DNA from: Coemansia sp. RSA 922 | Lineage: Eukaryota; Kickxellomycota; Kickxellomycetes; Kickxellales; Kickxellaceae | DNA: 39,376 bases | Assembly (NCBI GenBank): GCA_027577415.1 | Contig: JANBQS010000079.1 | Coordinates: forward strand, 1-39,376 | Direction: 5' to 3' | Part shown: positions 8,307 to 16,437 of the stretch, in pieces | Layout of the letters: every line of letters starts with the position of its first letter | Numbering within the stretch: the stretch's first letter is position 1 | Notes under the pieces: model-generated | What the model was told of the DNA's origin: nothing | What the model saw: the letters and a program-made list of their open reading frames with translations, nothing else | Databases searched by the model: none | Translations under genes and position numbers: made by a program

Positions 8307-9123
8307 GAAAACCCTCCCTCTTTGTACCTTGAAATAGTGCCAGGTTTTTTTTGTTTTGTTTTTCCTTTTCTGGGAATAACAGCCATGCTTTCTTGTCACA
8401 ATCAACACGGCCCTTTTTTTGCCTAATAGAGGGGAAAAAACAACTGAAGCCCTTTATTCAGCTGTCCTAACATCACTCTTTGTAAAGTCATATCTTGTAG
8501 TGCTGGGAACAGAGCTTTTTGTTAAAATCGACAAGAGAAGAACAAAGCGAGGAGGCTTGCTTCGACCATCTCAATGCCCGAATTACAGTTTTTAGGGATA
8601 ATCCTATCAAAACCCCAGTGCTCATCCTTGACCTTATTTAAAAAAATGTTCTCTGGCACTTGGGCACGGCGGGATGCTGGTTGCCGAGAGCCAGTACAAT
8701 AAAAATATGGAATTTGCCAAGATCGGGTATCCTGACCCTGACCATAGCCACATTACTCTTCACGGAGGTTGAATAGGGAGTCATTACCCTCGAGACAGAA
8801 CTAAAACATTATTTTATTGCTACCCCCCACAACTAGCATAACAAATGTATACATTTCTCTCTGATCTCTGATTCTATTTGTATGCCAAGTTGCCTCTATT
8901 TTATCTCCATTTCTAAAAAATAACTATAGTTAACATGTTCTCGATATTATAATAGACATATGTTTCAACTCATAAATCCATTAGAAACAAACAAATACAA
9001 GAACTAAAGAAAATACTATTGGTGCGTCACAGAAGACGAGGAAACCTAAACTAAAGAGTTGGGTGGCGGGCGCTTGCACAATCCAGCAAACCAAATGTCT
9101 TATTACTCGTGCTACAGAAAAGT
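8307..9123. other. Gene-free AT-rich stretch
   Basis: I see no convincing gene. Both strands give only short frames, the longest about 48 codons on the minus strand near 8640-8785, without similarity or composition bias. No tRNA-like A/B boxes are visible. Poly-T and poly-A runs are common. Confidence 0.5.
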
Positions 9124-9507
9124 TCACTGGTCTGTTTGCAGTTGTTGGCAGATATCTTTAATGTATGCCTCCCACTTATATATAGCATTATTCATGGTCC
9201 TCTTAACAAATTCTATGTACTCGGTTGGTGTCATTAAACACACCACGTAGTTGCCATTTCCATTATCATGACACTTTGTGATAAAATGCTCTACGCTCGT
9301 TTCCTTGACAAACGTTGCGCCATGTTTGTCACCAACAACTTGGCACTTGTCAACTGATTCTAAACCAAGGGCTTCCTTCAAAGTTTGCATAAACGCGTCC
9401 CTATTATTGGTAGTTTCGTTTAGATAGAAGGGAAAACTCTTTCTACCCTCCTTGCCACTGTTGTTGTAGACAACGTTAAAGACTAGTTCACGGGGATTTT
9501 CACTCAT
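9124..9507 (-). CDS. Small orphan-family protein, paralogue B
   Basis: 127 residues, function unknown. It is the closest relative of C: both open L-V-F-N-V-(V/L)-Y, carry L-N-E-(T/S)-T-N-(N/D)-R-x-x-F-M, a G-A-T-F turn, F-(I/V)-x-x-C, and a strand ending C-L-M-T-x-x-E-Y. They finish with a charged helix containing W-E-A-Y. The pattern suggests one small cytosolic alpha/beta domain plus a C-terminal helix. The frame is open to 9615, but those 36 residues translate a pyrimidine-rich leader. The ATG at 9507 lies in the TGAATATGAG context shared with A and C. The gene is not obviously transferred, as its codon use is AT-leaning like that of A, C and D. Confidence 0.7.
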   Translation of the reverse strand: MSENPRELVFNVVYNNSGKEGRKSFPFYLNETTNNRDAFMQTLKEALGLESVDKCQVVGDKHGATFVKETSVEHFITKCHDNGNGNYVVCLMTPTEYIEFVKRTMNNAIYKWEAYIKDICQQLQTDQ

Positions 9508-9565
9508 ATTCAATAGCTGGAAAGTTTGCGAAAACAAGAGAAAGGCGAGAAAAAAAAATGGTGAG

Positions 9566-9589
9566 GAGAGTTGAAAAGAGAGTTGAAAA
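9566..9589 (-). repeat. 12-bp tandem duplication in the leader of gene B
   Basis: GAGAGTTGAAAA is repeated exactly twice (9566-9577, 9578-9589). On the sense strand it reads TTTTCAACTCTC, a pyrimidine-rich leader motif. The leader of gene D contains a related TTTTCAACACCC. Confidence 0.7.
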
Positions 9590-9608
9590 GGTGGAGGGGG
9601 CAGACCTT

Positions 9609-9645
9609 GCTCCAACTCTTCTTTTTAGCCGCCTCAAAGTCAACC
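9609..9645 (-). promoter_or_regulatory. Core promoter of gene B (conserved with gene C)
   Basis: On the sense strand a GACTTTGAG box is followed 6 bp later by a TATA-like TAAAAAGAAGAG and then GGAGCAA. The same three elements in the same order occur above gene C (23 of 27 aligned columns identical in the central part). The TATA-like element lies about 115 bp above the ATG. Confidence 0.55.
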
Positions 9646-9717
9646 ACCCCTGCCCTTGGTCCTCTTCCCTCGAGCAAGGGAAAAAAGTCTCCTTTTGTCT
9701 CAAGCTAGCATTAGCTA

Positions 9718-9885
9718 TGATTTGGAAGGGGCGAGGCTGGTCTTTTAGGAAAAGAAGGAAAAACTTGTGCGGCAAAAAGGCCTTTCAACCACCCAGAGAT
9801 CACGCCATTGTCCCAGTCAAGCCGCTAAATGCGGGAAACAAGGTTTTTTTGTCGGGTAAAAGTGCAAACAAAGCACACAAAGCAA
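9718..9885 (-). promoter_or_regulatory. Upstream modules of gene B shared with gene A
   Basis: ATGATTTGGAA ... AGGCTGGT at 9718-9744 (about -211 to -237) and GTGCAAACAAAGCACACAAA at 9862-9881 (about -355 to -374) match the two modules above gene A in sequence, order and distance. On the sense strand the distal one is a double GCTTTGT repeat. Confidence 0.45.
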
Positions 9886-10199
9886 AAAGGTTTCCTTTTT
9901 AAGTATTTGCGTACCGAGCTTTCTTTCTCGTTAAAAGAAATTTGCCAAGGATGTGCCAGCAATGGCTACCAACAAGCTTCTGTCCCGCTTTCAACCTTTT
10001 GAAGCTTAAAAGAAAAGCCAAATGGATTTTCTCTTGCAACTTTTTGGTTGGCGTATCCTTTTGTAAGGCCTGGGGCAAGGCGCAGCTATACAGTTGCCAA
10101 TTTTTTTGTTACATTTTAAAAAGTATATTATACACAAAATAATTGCCCCCAAAGGCATAAACTACATAAAAAACAGATATCTACACAAGGCATACTAGT
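9886..10199. other. Gene-free spacer between B promoter and gene C
   Basis: AT-rich sequence with homopolymer runs. Nothing recognisable was found on either strand. It must contain the 3' UTR of gene C. Confidence 0.5.
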
Positions 10200-10574
10200 T
10201 TATTGCTGCTGGCGAGCAAGAAACATATATGCCTCCCACATGGCCATACTACTTCTTAATGTTCTCCCAACAAATGACAGGTACTCGCCATTGGTCATTA
10301 GACATATCTTGTATTTACCATCATCACCCTTGTAGCAGTTTCTGACAAATCGCTCAACAGTCATATCTTGTTTTGTAAATGTTGCACCACATTCGTCATA
10401 AACAATTTGAAACCCACTAGTCGAGCTCAAGCCAAGTTGTTGCTGCAGTGCCAGCATAAAGGTTTGTCTGTCGTTGGTACTCTCATTTAAATCAAATTGG
10501 ACATCTTCAGTTGCGCTCACACCATCTTTGGTGTAAAGAACGTTGAAAACTAGGCTGCAAGGCATTGTGCTCAT
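10200..10574 (-). CDS. Small orphan-family protein, paralogue C
   Basis: 124 residues, function unknown, homologous to A and B. Visible family residues are LVFNVLYTKDG at the start, FDLNESTNDRQTFM into the helix, the CGATF turn, then FVRNC and KYKICLMTNGEY, and a C-terminal helix with M-W-E-A-Y-M. The acidic FDLNE strand and the polar loop DDGKY are plausible surface features. The ATG at 10574 is chosen because of the shared TGAATATGAG context and because residues upstream of it translate promoter and leader. There are no signal peptide, membrane segment or metal-ligand clusters. B and C are tandem copies with about 690 bp between them. Confidence 0.7.
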   Translation of the reverse strand: MSTMPCSLVFNVLYTKDGVSATEDVQFDLNESTNDRQTFMLALQQQLGLSSTSGFQIVYDECGATFTKQDMTVERFVRNCYKGDDGKYKICLMTNGEYLSFVGRTLRSSMAMWEAYMFLARQQQ

Positions 10575-10651
10575 ATTCAGTTGTTGGTTTGCTAAAGTAT
10601 GCGAATGTAGAAGATGGGGTGTTGGGATGAAGAGATGGAGAACAGACATTT

Positions 10652-10693
10652 GCTCCCGCCCTCTCTTCTTTTTAAGTTGTCTCAAAGTCGGCC
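10652..10693 (-). promoter_or_regulatory. Core promoter of gene C (conserved with gene B)
   Basis: The sense strand shows GACTTTGAG, then TTAAAAAGAAGAG, then GGGAGCAAATGTCTG, matching the gene B core element by element. It lies about 80-120 bp above the ATG at 10574. Confidence 0.55.
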
Positions 10694-11355
10694 AACGCTT
10701 TTTTTTTTATTTTATTTCTTCTGAAGCCAGGTGCTCTGTCATGCCAACTTTCTTTAAGTCATGGCCAGCGTTGATTGCAAGAGTAAAATGTGAGTCTTTT
10801 AGACACAAGGGAAAAGCGTGACTATTACTTTTCTTTTACGTCAAATACCTTTTGAATCGCGTCACCCTTTTTTCCGAGGTTTATATTCTCAGCGCTAAGG
10901 GAAGTGTTATTATGCCGTTGAGATGGGTGGTACAAAAAAGGCAGTACTTGCTCTTAGCAGGAAGAGAAAGCTTGATACTTTTTGTCTACGGAAGCGTCAG
11001 TTAAAAGTACCACCAAGAGCGATACATTTTCAACAGTAGAGCAGGAACTCTACTTAATGGATAGGCTCACTGGCACATCATTTTGCAGTCTACAGACGAC
11101 ACATCCTGTCCAGTGTGATTTGGCGCAAGGACAAAAGAGAGTCACAAGTCTATGTTGCTCGACTGCCGCCTCAACAAACAACGTGAGGTTTCAAGGAACA
11201 CACCCCCACCCACATGTCCTATGGATCCGCTTGATTGGGGATCAGATCACGCGACTTTTATCTTATGAATTGTCTAAATTCAACGAATTCTTATTTTTTG
11301 TTCTTTACGCACATTTTGTTTTTTCGTTTAATAAGAGTACGCGCAATTACAGACA
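10694..11355. other. Gene-free stretch upstream of gene C and bL28m
   Basis: No supported gene. A 38-codon plus-strand frame at 10923 (starting MGGTKKAVLALSRKRKLD) is basic but too short to call. The frames at 10982-11600 overlap the bL28m leader and show no family features. Confidence 0.4.
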
Positions 11356-11703
11356 ATGCTGGGTCAGAATTTGGCAAAGCTTTTACGGGGACCTGCGACG
11401 GCCTTCTACCGGCTACGCATGGACGGATTATTTGGTGGAGTGGCTATACAGCATGGCAACAACAAACCAAAGTCGTTGCACAAAACGCGGCGAATCTGGC
11501 TCCCCAACATTCAAAAAGTCACGGTATACTCTGCAATCCTCGACAAGAAACTAAAACTGCGTATGACCTCTCGTATTCTGCGCACGATTGACAAAAAGGG
11601 CGGGTTTGATAACTACTTGCTTGAAACCAAGGACAAGAATATCGCCAGCGAGCTAGGACTAGAGCTCAAGCAAACTTTACAAAAAGCGTTACAAGCAAAG
11701 TAG
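11356..11703 (+). CDS. MRPL24: Mitochondrial large-subunit ribosomal protein bL28m
   Basis: 115 residues. It is an rRNA-binding protein of the mitochondrial large ribosomal subunit. The bL28 signature is present: K-S-L-H-K-T-R-R-I-W-L-P-N-I-Q (~39-53), then V-Y-S-A-I-L-D-K-K-L-K-L-R-M-T, and the L-R-T-I-D-K-K-G-G-F-D-N-Y-L-L motif (~76-91). The first ~20 residues (MLGQNLAKLLRGPATAFYRL) are basic and amphipathic, consistent with a mitochondrial presequence. Yeast MRPL24 (bL28m) is longer, so this is a compact version. The stop lies 28 bp from the stop of the convergent RNF220 gene, so their 3' UTRs must overlap. Confidence 0.88.
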   Translation: MLGQNLAKLLRGPATAFYRLRMDGLFGGVAIQHGNNKPKSLHKTRRIWLPNIQKVTVYSAILDKKLKLRMTSRILRTIDKKGGFDNYLLETKDKNIASELGLELKQTLQKALQAK

Positions 11704-11731
11704 TTCAATATATGTTTATTAGAAAGTGATA

Positions 11732-12994
11732 TTACAGGTAAACGCGGCGGAGATCGGTTGGTTGCGTTATCTGTTGGCATTGCGGACATAGTTTTTTAGT
11801 GCCTAGTGTATGTAGCCAACAGGTTTCGCAGTATACGTGCCAGCAGTTGATAGATGTACAGGGCTTTTCATAGGGCTCGAGGCAGATCAGGCATTTCTGT
11901 ACTGATTGCAAGAGCCGGTCTTGCTCACGAATACGGGCTTTGAGCGCATCGATAATGAGCTGTGATCCACCAGTAGCTTGCTGCAAGCCTGCCACAGGTG
12001 ATGGTTCGGGCTCGTCTTCAAGAGCAGGGGCAAACTCTTCGAACTGAGGATTAGCCAGTTCTTGAGTCTGTCTATCATCGCGTCGCGAGCCCTTACGATT
12101 ATCAGCAGACGAGGAGGTAAAGAGCAAGTTGCTGTCACTATACTGAGCAGCACCGAAGTTAGTTTCGTCTTCGGCATCGACATCAATATCATCGTCGTTG
12201 TGCAAAGACATTGACGACGAATGACCGATACCCGCAGCAACCAGGCCGCCCTCTACCATAGCAGTAGCACGGACACGTCGCTGACCGCCCCACTCATACT
12301 CGACCATGGGCTCATGGACAGCAGGAGCGCCCGTCGACAAACAGTTGTCGATATGTGCATTGACAGCGTCCATGTCTCCATCGATAGTATTACTACAGAT
12401 AAAGCAAGTCTGTGTGGACTCGTTGGGCGGGCCCACGTTGTGAGGAACTGCGGTTCCCTGCGTATATATGCACACTTCGACAGACAGCTCAGAGTCCATA
12501 CTGTCCACGGGTGGCGACGAACTGTCGGATCTGGAGGTATTCCGGCGCTTACGCGAGCGGCTACTACGGGGTGGATTAATATTGCCAGATACTCGGCGGC
12601 TACTAGTGGCAGAGTCTGCTCGACTGCTACCACCAAAACTACGGCTAGCAGAGCCGAGACCGTTCGTCAGACTGCGCAGGCTGATCCGGCGGTCGGGCGG
12701 TGCAGGAACTGGCTCATGAGGCTGTACATTGAGCAACACGCGTTGTGTGCGTCTACGCGAAGAGCGACGCCGGTTGTCAGCATACTCCTCCAAGTAGTCA
12801 GGATCCGTCAGTGCACTATTCTCGTCTCCAGACATATGCTCATCTCCGTTTACGACTTCGTCATACCTCCTGACTCTAGGCCTCTGGTTCACAGTGCCAG
12901 ACTGCGATCGTTGCTGATCGTACTCAGTAGCTAGAGGCAGTCCGTTCAACGCCCGTAGTCCCAGCTCCTCAAACGTCCAAACCATAGGATCCAT
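11732..12994 (-). CDS. RNF220: RNF220-like RING E3 ubiquitin ligase
   Basis: 420 residues. Residues 1-190 are polar and disordered with Arg/Ser-rich tracts. A small C2HC zinc finger follows (C197, C200, H214, C218). The conserved W-G-G-Q-R-R-V-R-A-T-A-M-V-E-G-G block of the RNF220 family is at 236-250, and a coiled coil at ~347-366 (LIIDALKARIREQDRLL). The C-terminal RING is at 368-406 (C-L-I-C ... C-W-H-V-Y-C-E-T-C ... C-P-Q-C), ending LRRVYL at the very C-terminus. RNF220 proteins end in the same way right after the RING. In animals the family ubiquitinates nuclear substrates with E2 partners; targets here are unknown. SCAI lies upstream on the same strand across a 246-bp gap. Confidence 0.87.
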   Translation of the reverse strand: MDPMVWTFEELGLRALNGLPLATEYDQQRSQSGTVNQRPRVRRYDEVVNGDEHMSGDENSALTDPDYLEEYADNRRRSSRRRTQRVLLNVQPHEPVPAPPDRRISLRSLTNGLGSASRSFGGSSRADSATSSRRVSGNINPPRSSRSRKRRNTSRSDSSSPPVDSMDSELSVEVCIYTQGTAVPHNVGPPNESTQTCFICSNTIDGDMDAVNAHIDNCLSTGAPAVHEPMVEYEWGGQRRVRATAMVEGGLVAAGIGHSSSMSLHNDDDIDVDAEDETNFGAAQYSDSNLLFTSSSADNRKGSRRDDRQTQELANPQFEEFAPALEDEPEPSPVAGLQQATGGSQLIIDALKARIREQDRLLQSVQKCLICLEPYEKPCTSINCWHVYCETCWLHTLGTKKLCPQCQQITQPTDLRRVYL

Positions 12995-13240
12995 AGCGCG
13001 TGTATGTGTATGACAATATCTCTTGCTGAACAGTATCCAACCCGGAGCGTGTAGTGTTGGCTGAAGATACAGACGCTAAAAAAAGGTTGACGGAGAAAAT
13101 TGCAGAATTTCGAAATGTTAATGTAGAAGGATACAAATTGACAATATAATAAGAGATGGATTATCAAAGAGTCGCTTCTTATGAGCCAGTTGACCATTTA
13201 GCCAACAAAAAAAAAAGTTGATGGATTCATTTTAATGTAG

Positions 13241-15475
13241 TCACGTGGATAGAGATGCTGGATGGTCATTGGCGCTGCTGTCACCAGTGATGGCCTCCGC
13301 CACTGTAGCAGCGGCGATGGGCTGAGGTGACGCTGGCGGCACTTGTTCTTGAATTGGTGACTGTGGTTTAGCGGGAGGTGTCGGCGGACGGTCAGACATG
13401 CGATAGCGGTCCTCAACCGAGCACAACTCAATAACATCGCGAGCCTTTCTCAACAGCACCGGCGCAGTCACAACATCCTTAAATCGCTCAGGCGACGACT
13501 GCGGCAAATGCTCGGGCCGCACAAACTCCAGATGCAAGTCCAACAGGACACAGCACAGGACGTGGCGAATAACGATCTGGCGCAAAAAGTCGTCGCCCAT
13601 GAACTTGCGCACCTGGCTAGAAGCATAGGTGTTCAGCAGCTCAAGAGCCAGATCCTCAAACTCTATAAACAGGGACTCCAGCTCTGACCATTGCTCGGCT
13701 GCCATCGACGTGATCTGCGACACGACACAAAATGCAACAATTGGCGAGTGCAAGAAGAACGTGTAGATGCTACCTGAGCTGCTGGTAATCGGGTACTCGG
13801 TCGGCGACAGTAGACAGAGCAATGGCTGATTGAACAGGTTGGGCATGACTTTGTACGCCCACGAGCTTTCGCTCTCGACCACGAGGAAGAACGGCTTGCG
13901 CGTGTACGGAACCAGATCCGCCGGGTGCACGGAGTTGATAAGCTGCTCGGCGCTGCGATCCTTGGCCGCCTCACCTGAACTGCGCCGAGCCGTGGCAATA
14001 CCGCCTATATAGCCGTGTGCTGCTGCACCGTTAGTTGTATCCGGGACTTCGGTGCTGGCACCTTCAGAGGATAGGTATAAAAGCACGCAGCCTTGCTCGC
14101 CTATTTCTCGGAACGCATTGGCTAGATACACTTGGATCTGGCTAAAGTTCGGCTGGTACAAAACATACTTGTGTGGGTTGACACGTCGACCAGGCCGCTC
14201 CTTCTCCACAGTATCCTTGTCTCGCTCATTAGGCTCGACCTTATCCTTAATGGCGGCCTTTCCCTTACCGCCCACTGCTGCTGCGCCTCCGGTATCAGCA
14301 GCAGTCTCTGGTACTTCAGGCGTATCGGCTGTTGAGCCATCGGCAATCCCCGCTGTGCTTCCCTCAGCCGTCTCTGTGGCGGCCGGTATCGCTGGCGTAG
14401 CAGCCGATCCAGTAGCAGCCTCTTTTGAGTTAGTGCTGGGTTCGCGCTCGAGCATCTGCAGCATATAGTACATATCCAGGGTTAGCTCTGAGAACTTGAT
14501 CTGAGTCGGACGATTCCCAACAATAACCGCCTCTTGCAAGCGAAACTTGAAGCCATCCTTCTCGGGCCTAAGACGTCTGCGCGCGACCAACCGGTAGCTA
14601 ACAGGCAGAGACGCCGTGCCCGAGTGGTTGCTAGGCACCGGACTGCACACGGCCTGCATAAACATGGCCATTTCCTTAACGACCAGCGACCACTCCATCT
14701 TATCGACGGGATTAAAAGTAGTCGAGTAAATGTCGATCAGCGCCTTGACTTCTTCCAGCAGCTGTAGCATCATCGGAGCGTTGTTCATCTGCAGACAAAC
14801 CATGATGAACCGCGCGTAGTACCGGAGTTTCTTGATCATCAGCGCAGAGTTTTTGACTTCTTGCTCGCCCTTAAAGTAGCTGCGCTCGCGAATCGCGTCG
14901 TAAAACATATACGCCTCTTGCAAGTAGTTTGTCTCGCTCGTTCGCAAGTAGTACCGGTAATAGAGCTGTCCGATTTTGGACGCTATCTCGCCCACCTCCC
15001 ACCGCTTCAGTCCGTAGTGCTCGGGCTTCTCCAAGAGTACGCGGTGCTGGGTCTGGTACTTCCATAGCTTGGTATATACCTCAAATGTGCGTTGAAAGTG
15101 TGGCATCCAGTACTTGCTGCCGATTTCGGGCAGATCGCTTAGTCCCGAAAACAGCTGCTGACTCTTCTCGAGCAGGTATTCAAACTCCTCGACTATCTCC
15201 TTGTCGCGCTCCGTGTTTTGTGTTGATGCATCAACGCCGTCCTTTGTCGCAACCGTGGGTTGGTCAGTGTCTGCTGCTGCCCCGTCAGTGACGTGTTCGA
15301 CTGGCACTCGCTCTTTCTCCAGCACGGGCGGCACAGGGACACACTCGACTGCGGGTGTTTGTTGTTGCTGCTGCTGCAAATGAGCAACAGGCTCAGTGTG
15401 GGGCCCCTCGTGTACGCGTGTTTCAGGCGGAGCATCCTGAATAACCGGCGTACTGGGAGCAGAGTCGGTCGTCAT
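13241..15475 (-). CDS. SCAI: SCAI-family protein
   Basis: 744 residues. In animals SCAI is a nuclear cofactor that represses MRTF/SRF transcription and also acts in double-strand break repair with 53BP1; neither role can be read from sequence here. The family domain starts near residue 94 (VEEFEYLLEKSQQLFSGL). Its hallmark segments are the F-x-V-Y-T-K-L-W-K stretch, YGLKRWEVGEIASKIGQLYY, YLRTSETNYLQEA and KKLRYYARFIMVCL. Later blocks are VNPHKYVLYQPNFSQIQVYL, LVPYTRKPFFLVVESE and FNQPLLCLLSPTEYP. Additions absent from the human protein are a ~90-residue Pro/Gln/Val-rich N-tail with a polyQ run, an Ala/Thr-rich insert (about 348-410), and a Pro-rich C-tail. There are no introns. The protein is absent from the model yeasts. 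Confidence 0.92.
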   Translation of the reverse strand: MTTDSAPSTPVIQDAPPETRVHEGPHTEPVAHLQQQQQQTPAVECVPVPPVLEKERVPVEHVTDGAAADTDQPTVATKDGVDASTQNTERDKEIVEEFEYLLEKSQQLFSGLSDLPEIGSKYWMPHFQRTFEVYTKLWKYQTQHRVLLEKPEHYGLKRWEVGEIASKIGQLYYRYYLRTSETNYLQEAYMFYDAIRERSYFKGEQEVKNSALMIKKLRYYARFIMVCLQMNNAPMMLQLLEEVKALIDIYSTTFNPVDKMEWSLVVKEMAMFMQAVCSPVPSNHSGTASLPVSYRLVARRRLRPEKDGFKFRLQEAVIVGNRPTQIKFSELTLDMYYMLQMLEREPSTNSKEAATGSAATPAIPAATETAEGSTAGIADGSTADTPEVPETAADTGGAAAVGGKGKAAIKDKVEPNERDKDTVEKERPGRRVNPHKYVLYQPNFSQIQVYLANAFREIGEQGCVLLYLSSEGASTEVPDTTNGAAAHGYIGGIATARRSSGEAAKDRSAEQLINSVHPADLVPYTRKPFFLVVESESSWAYKVMPNLFNQPLLCLLSPTEYPITSSSGSIYTFFLHSPIVAFCVVSQITSMAAEQWSELESLFIEFEDLALELLNTYASSQVRKFMGDDFLRQIVIRHVLCCVLLDLHLEFVRPEHLPQSSPERFKDVVTAPVLLRKARDVIELCSVEDRYRMSDRPPTPPAKPQSPIQEQVPPASPQPIAAATVAEAITGDSSANDHPASLST

Positions 15476-15764
15476 TGTACGATTGTCAAGTAATGCAAAT
15501 TCAAGAATAAAATAAAAACAATAATAAAATACACACTAGAAAAGAATCATGCATACAGTCATGATGACTTTGCTATAGAAAATCGCAAAGGGTGACACGA
15601 CTGACAATGATGTGTGATTGACGAGGAACGGGTTGTCTATATGCACGCAATGTCTAGGCTTTGGCCCTCTAAGACAAATAGCTTGCGCTCCTAACCTCTT
15701 CTCCACCTCGCTATTTTTTCTCTCTGCTTCACTTCAAACCTCTCTGTCCTATCGTTTAAAAAAA

Positions 15765-16378
15765 ATGTCATCACCTATGCGGACAAAAAGACTGCTACGC
15801 GAACTGCGTCAACTAAAACTCTCACAGTCGCGCTACGTATCGCTAGACACTACCGACAACATTGACAAATGGATTGTCCGACTTTGCGGTGTCGAAGGTA
15901 CATTATATGCTGACGAAGAGTTTACGCTGCTATTCGAGTTCCCCGCCGACTATCCTTTAGAAGCACCGGTCGTCACATTTACGGGCAAAACGCCAGTCCA
16001 CCCGCACGTCTACAGCAACGGACATATTTGCTTGAGTATTTTGTATAAGCACTGGTGCCCGGTATTGACAGTCGACGCTATATGCCAATCAGTCCTCTCT
16101 ATGCTCTCCAGCTGCGAAAAGAAGGCAAGTCCAAGAATAATCTCACGTTGCTAGGGGACTATTGAAATCAGTTTAATAATTGTGTGTATTGTAAATATTT
16201 TTTTTTTGTCTCTGGAGGGTAGGAGCGGCCTGAGCGAGACCAGGTGTATGTCAAACAGGCAAAGGCCTCGCCCAAAGACACGGTCTGGATCTTTGATGGT
16301 ATGTATTGAAACATTTTGCAACGCAATGTCCAATTACACTCGTAAATTAGCTAATAAGAAAATATCCCAGAGCTGTAG
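15765..16378 (+). CDS. UBE2W: UBE2W-type ubiquitin-conjugating enzyme (spliced)
   Basis: This E2 type attaches ubiquitin to protein N-termini. Exon 1 (15765-16124, 120 codons) contains GTLYADEEFTLLFEFPADYP, the P-V-H-P-H-V-Y-S-N-G-H-I-C-L-S-I-L motif with the catalytic Cys (HIC), and ML-S-S-C-E-K-K. The frame then reads into nonsense. AAG|GCAAGT at 16122-16130 is a GC-type donor, and the acceptor GGAGGGTAG ends at 16222. Exon 2 from 16223 restores the family C-terminus (ERPERDQVYVKQ, then SPKDTVWIFD). The end is uncertain. Without a second intron the protein stops at 16309 (148 aa, WIFDGMY). With intron 16299-16370 (GTATGT...CCCAG) it stops at 16378 (147 aa, WIFDEL). The ATG follows an A-run, and frame upstream of it is leader. 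Confidence 0.85.
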
Positions 16379-16415
16379 ATACGACAGTCTAACATTTGCA
16401 AGTTTTGTTATAACC

Positions 16416-16421
16416 AATAAA
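16416..16421 (+). terminator. Poly(A) signal of the UBE2W gene
   Basis: AATAAA just downstream of the UBE2W coding end and 17 bp before the stop codon of the convergent antiporter gene. The two transcripts must overlap at their 3' ends. Confidence 0.55.
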
Positions 16422-16437
16422 GTAATATCACCAATAT

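Noticed and set aside
9508..9615. Signal-peptide-like hydrophobic N-terminus on gene B if started at 9615
   Set aside because: It translates the pyrimidine-rich leader, including the 12-bp tandem repeat and TATA-proximal sequence; A and C show that the conserved start is the TGAATATGAG context.
10923..11039. 38-codon basic frame MGGTKKAVLALSRKRKLD
   Set aside because: Too short, with no signal or family match, and it lies in ordinary spacer.
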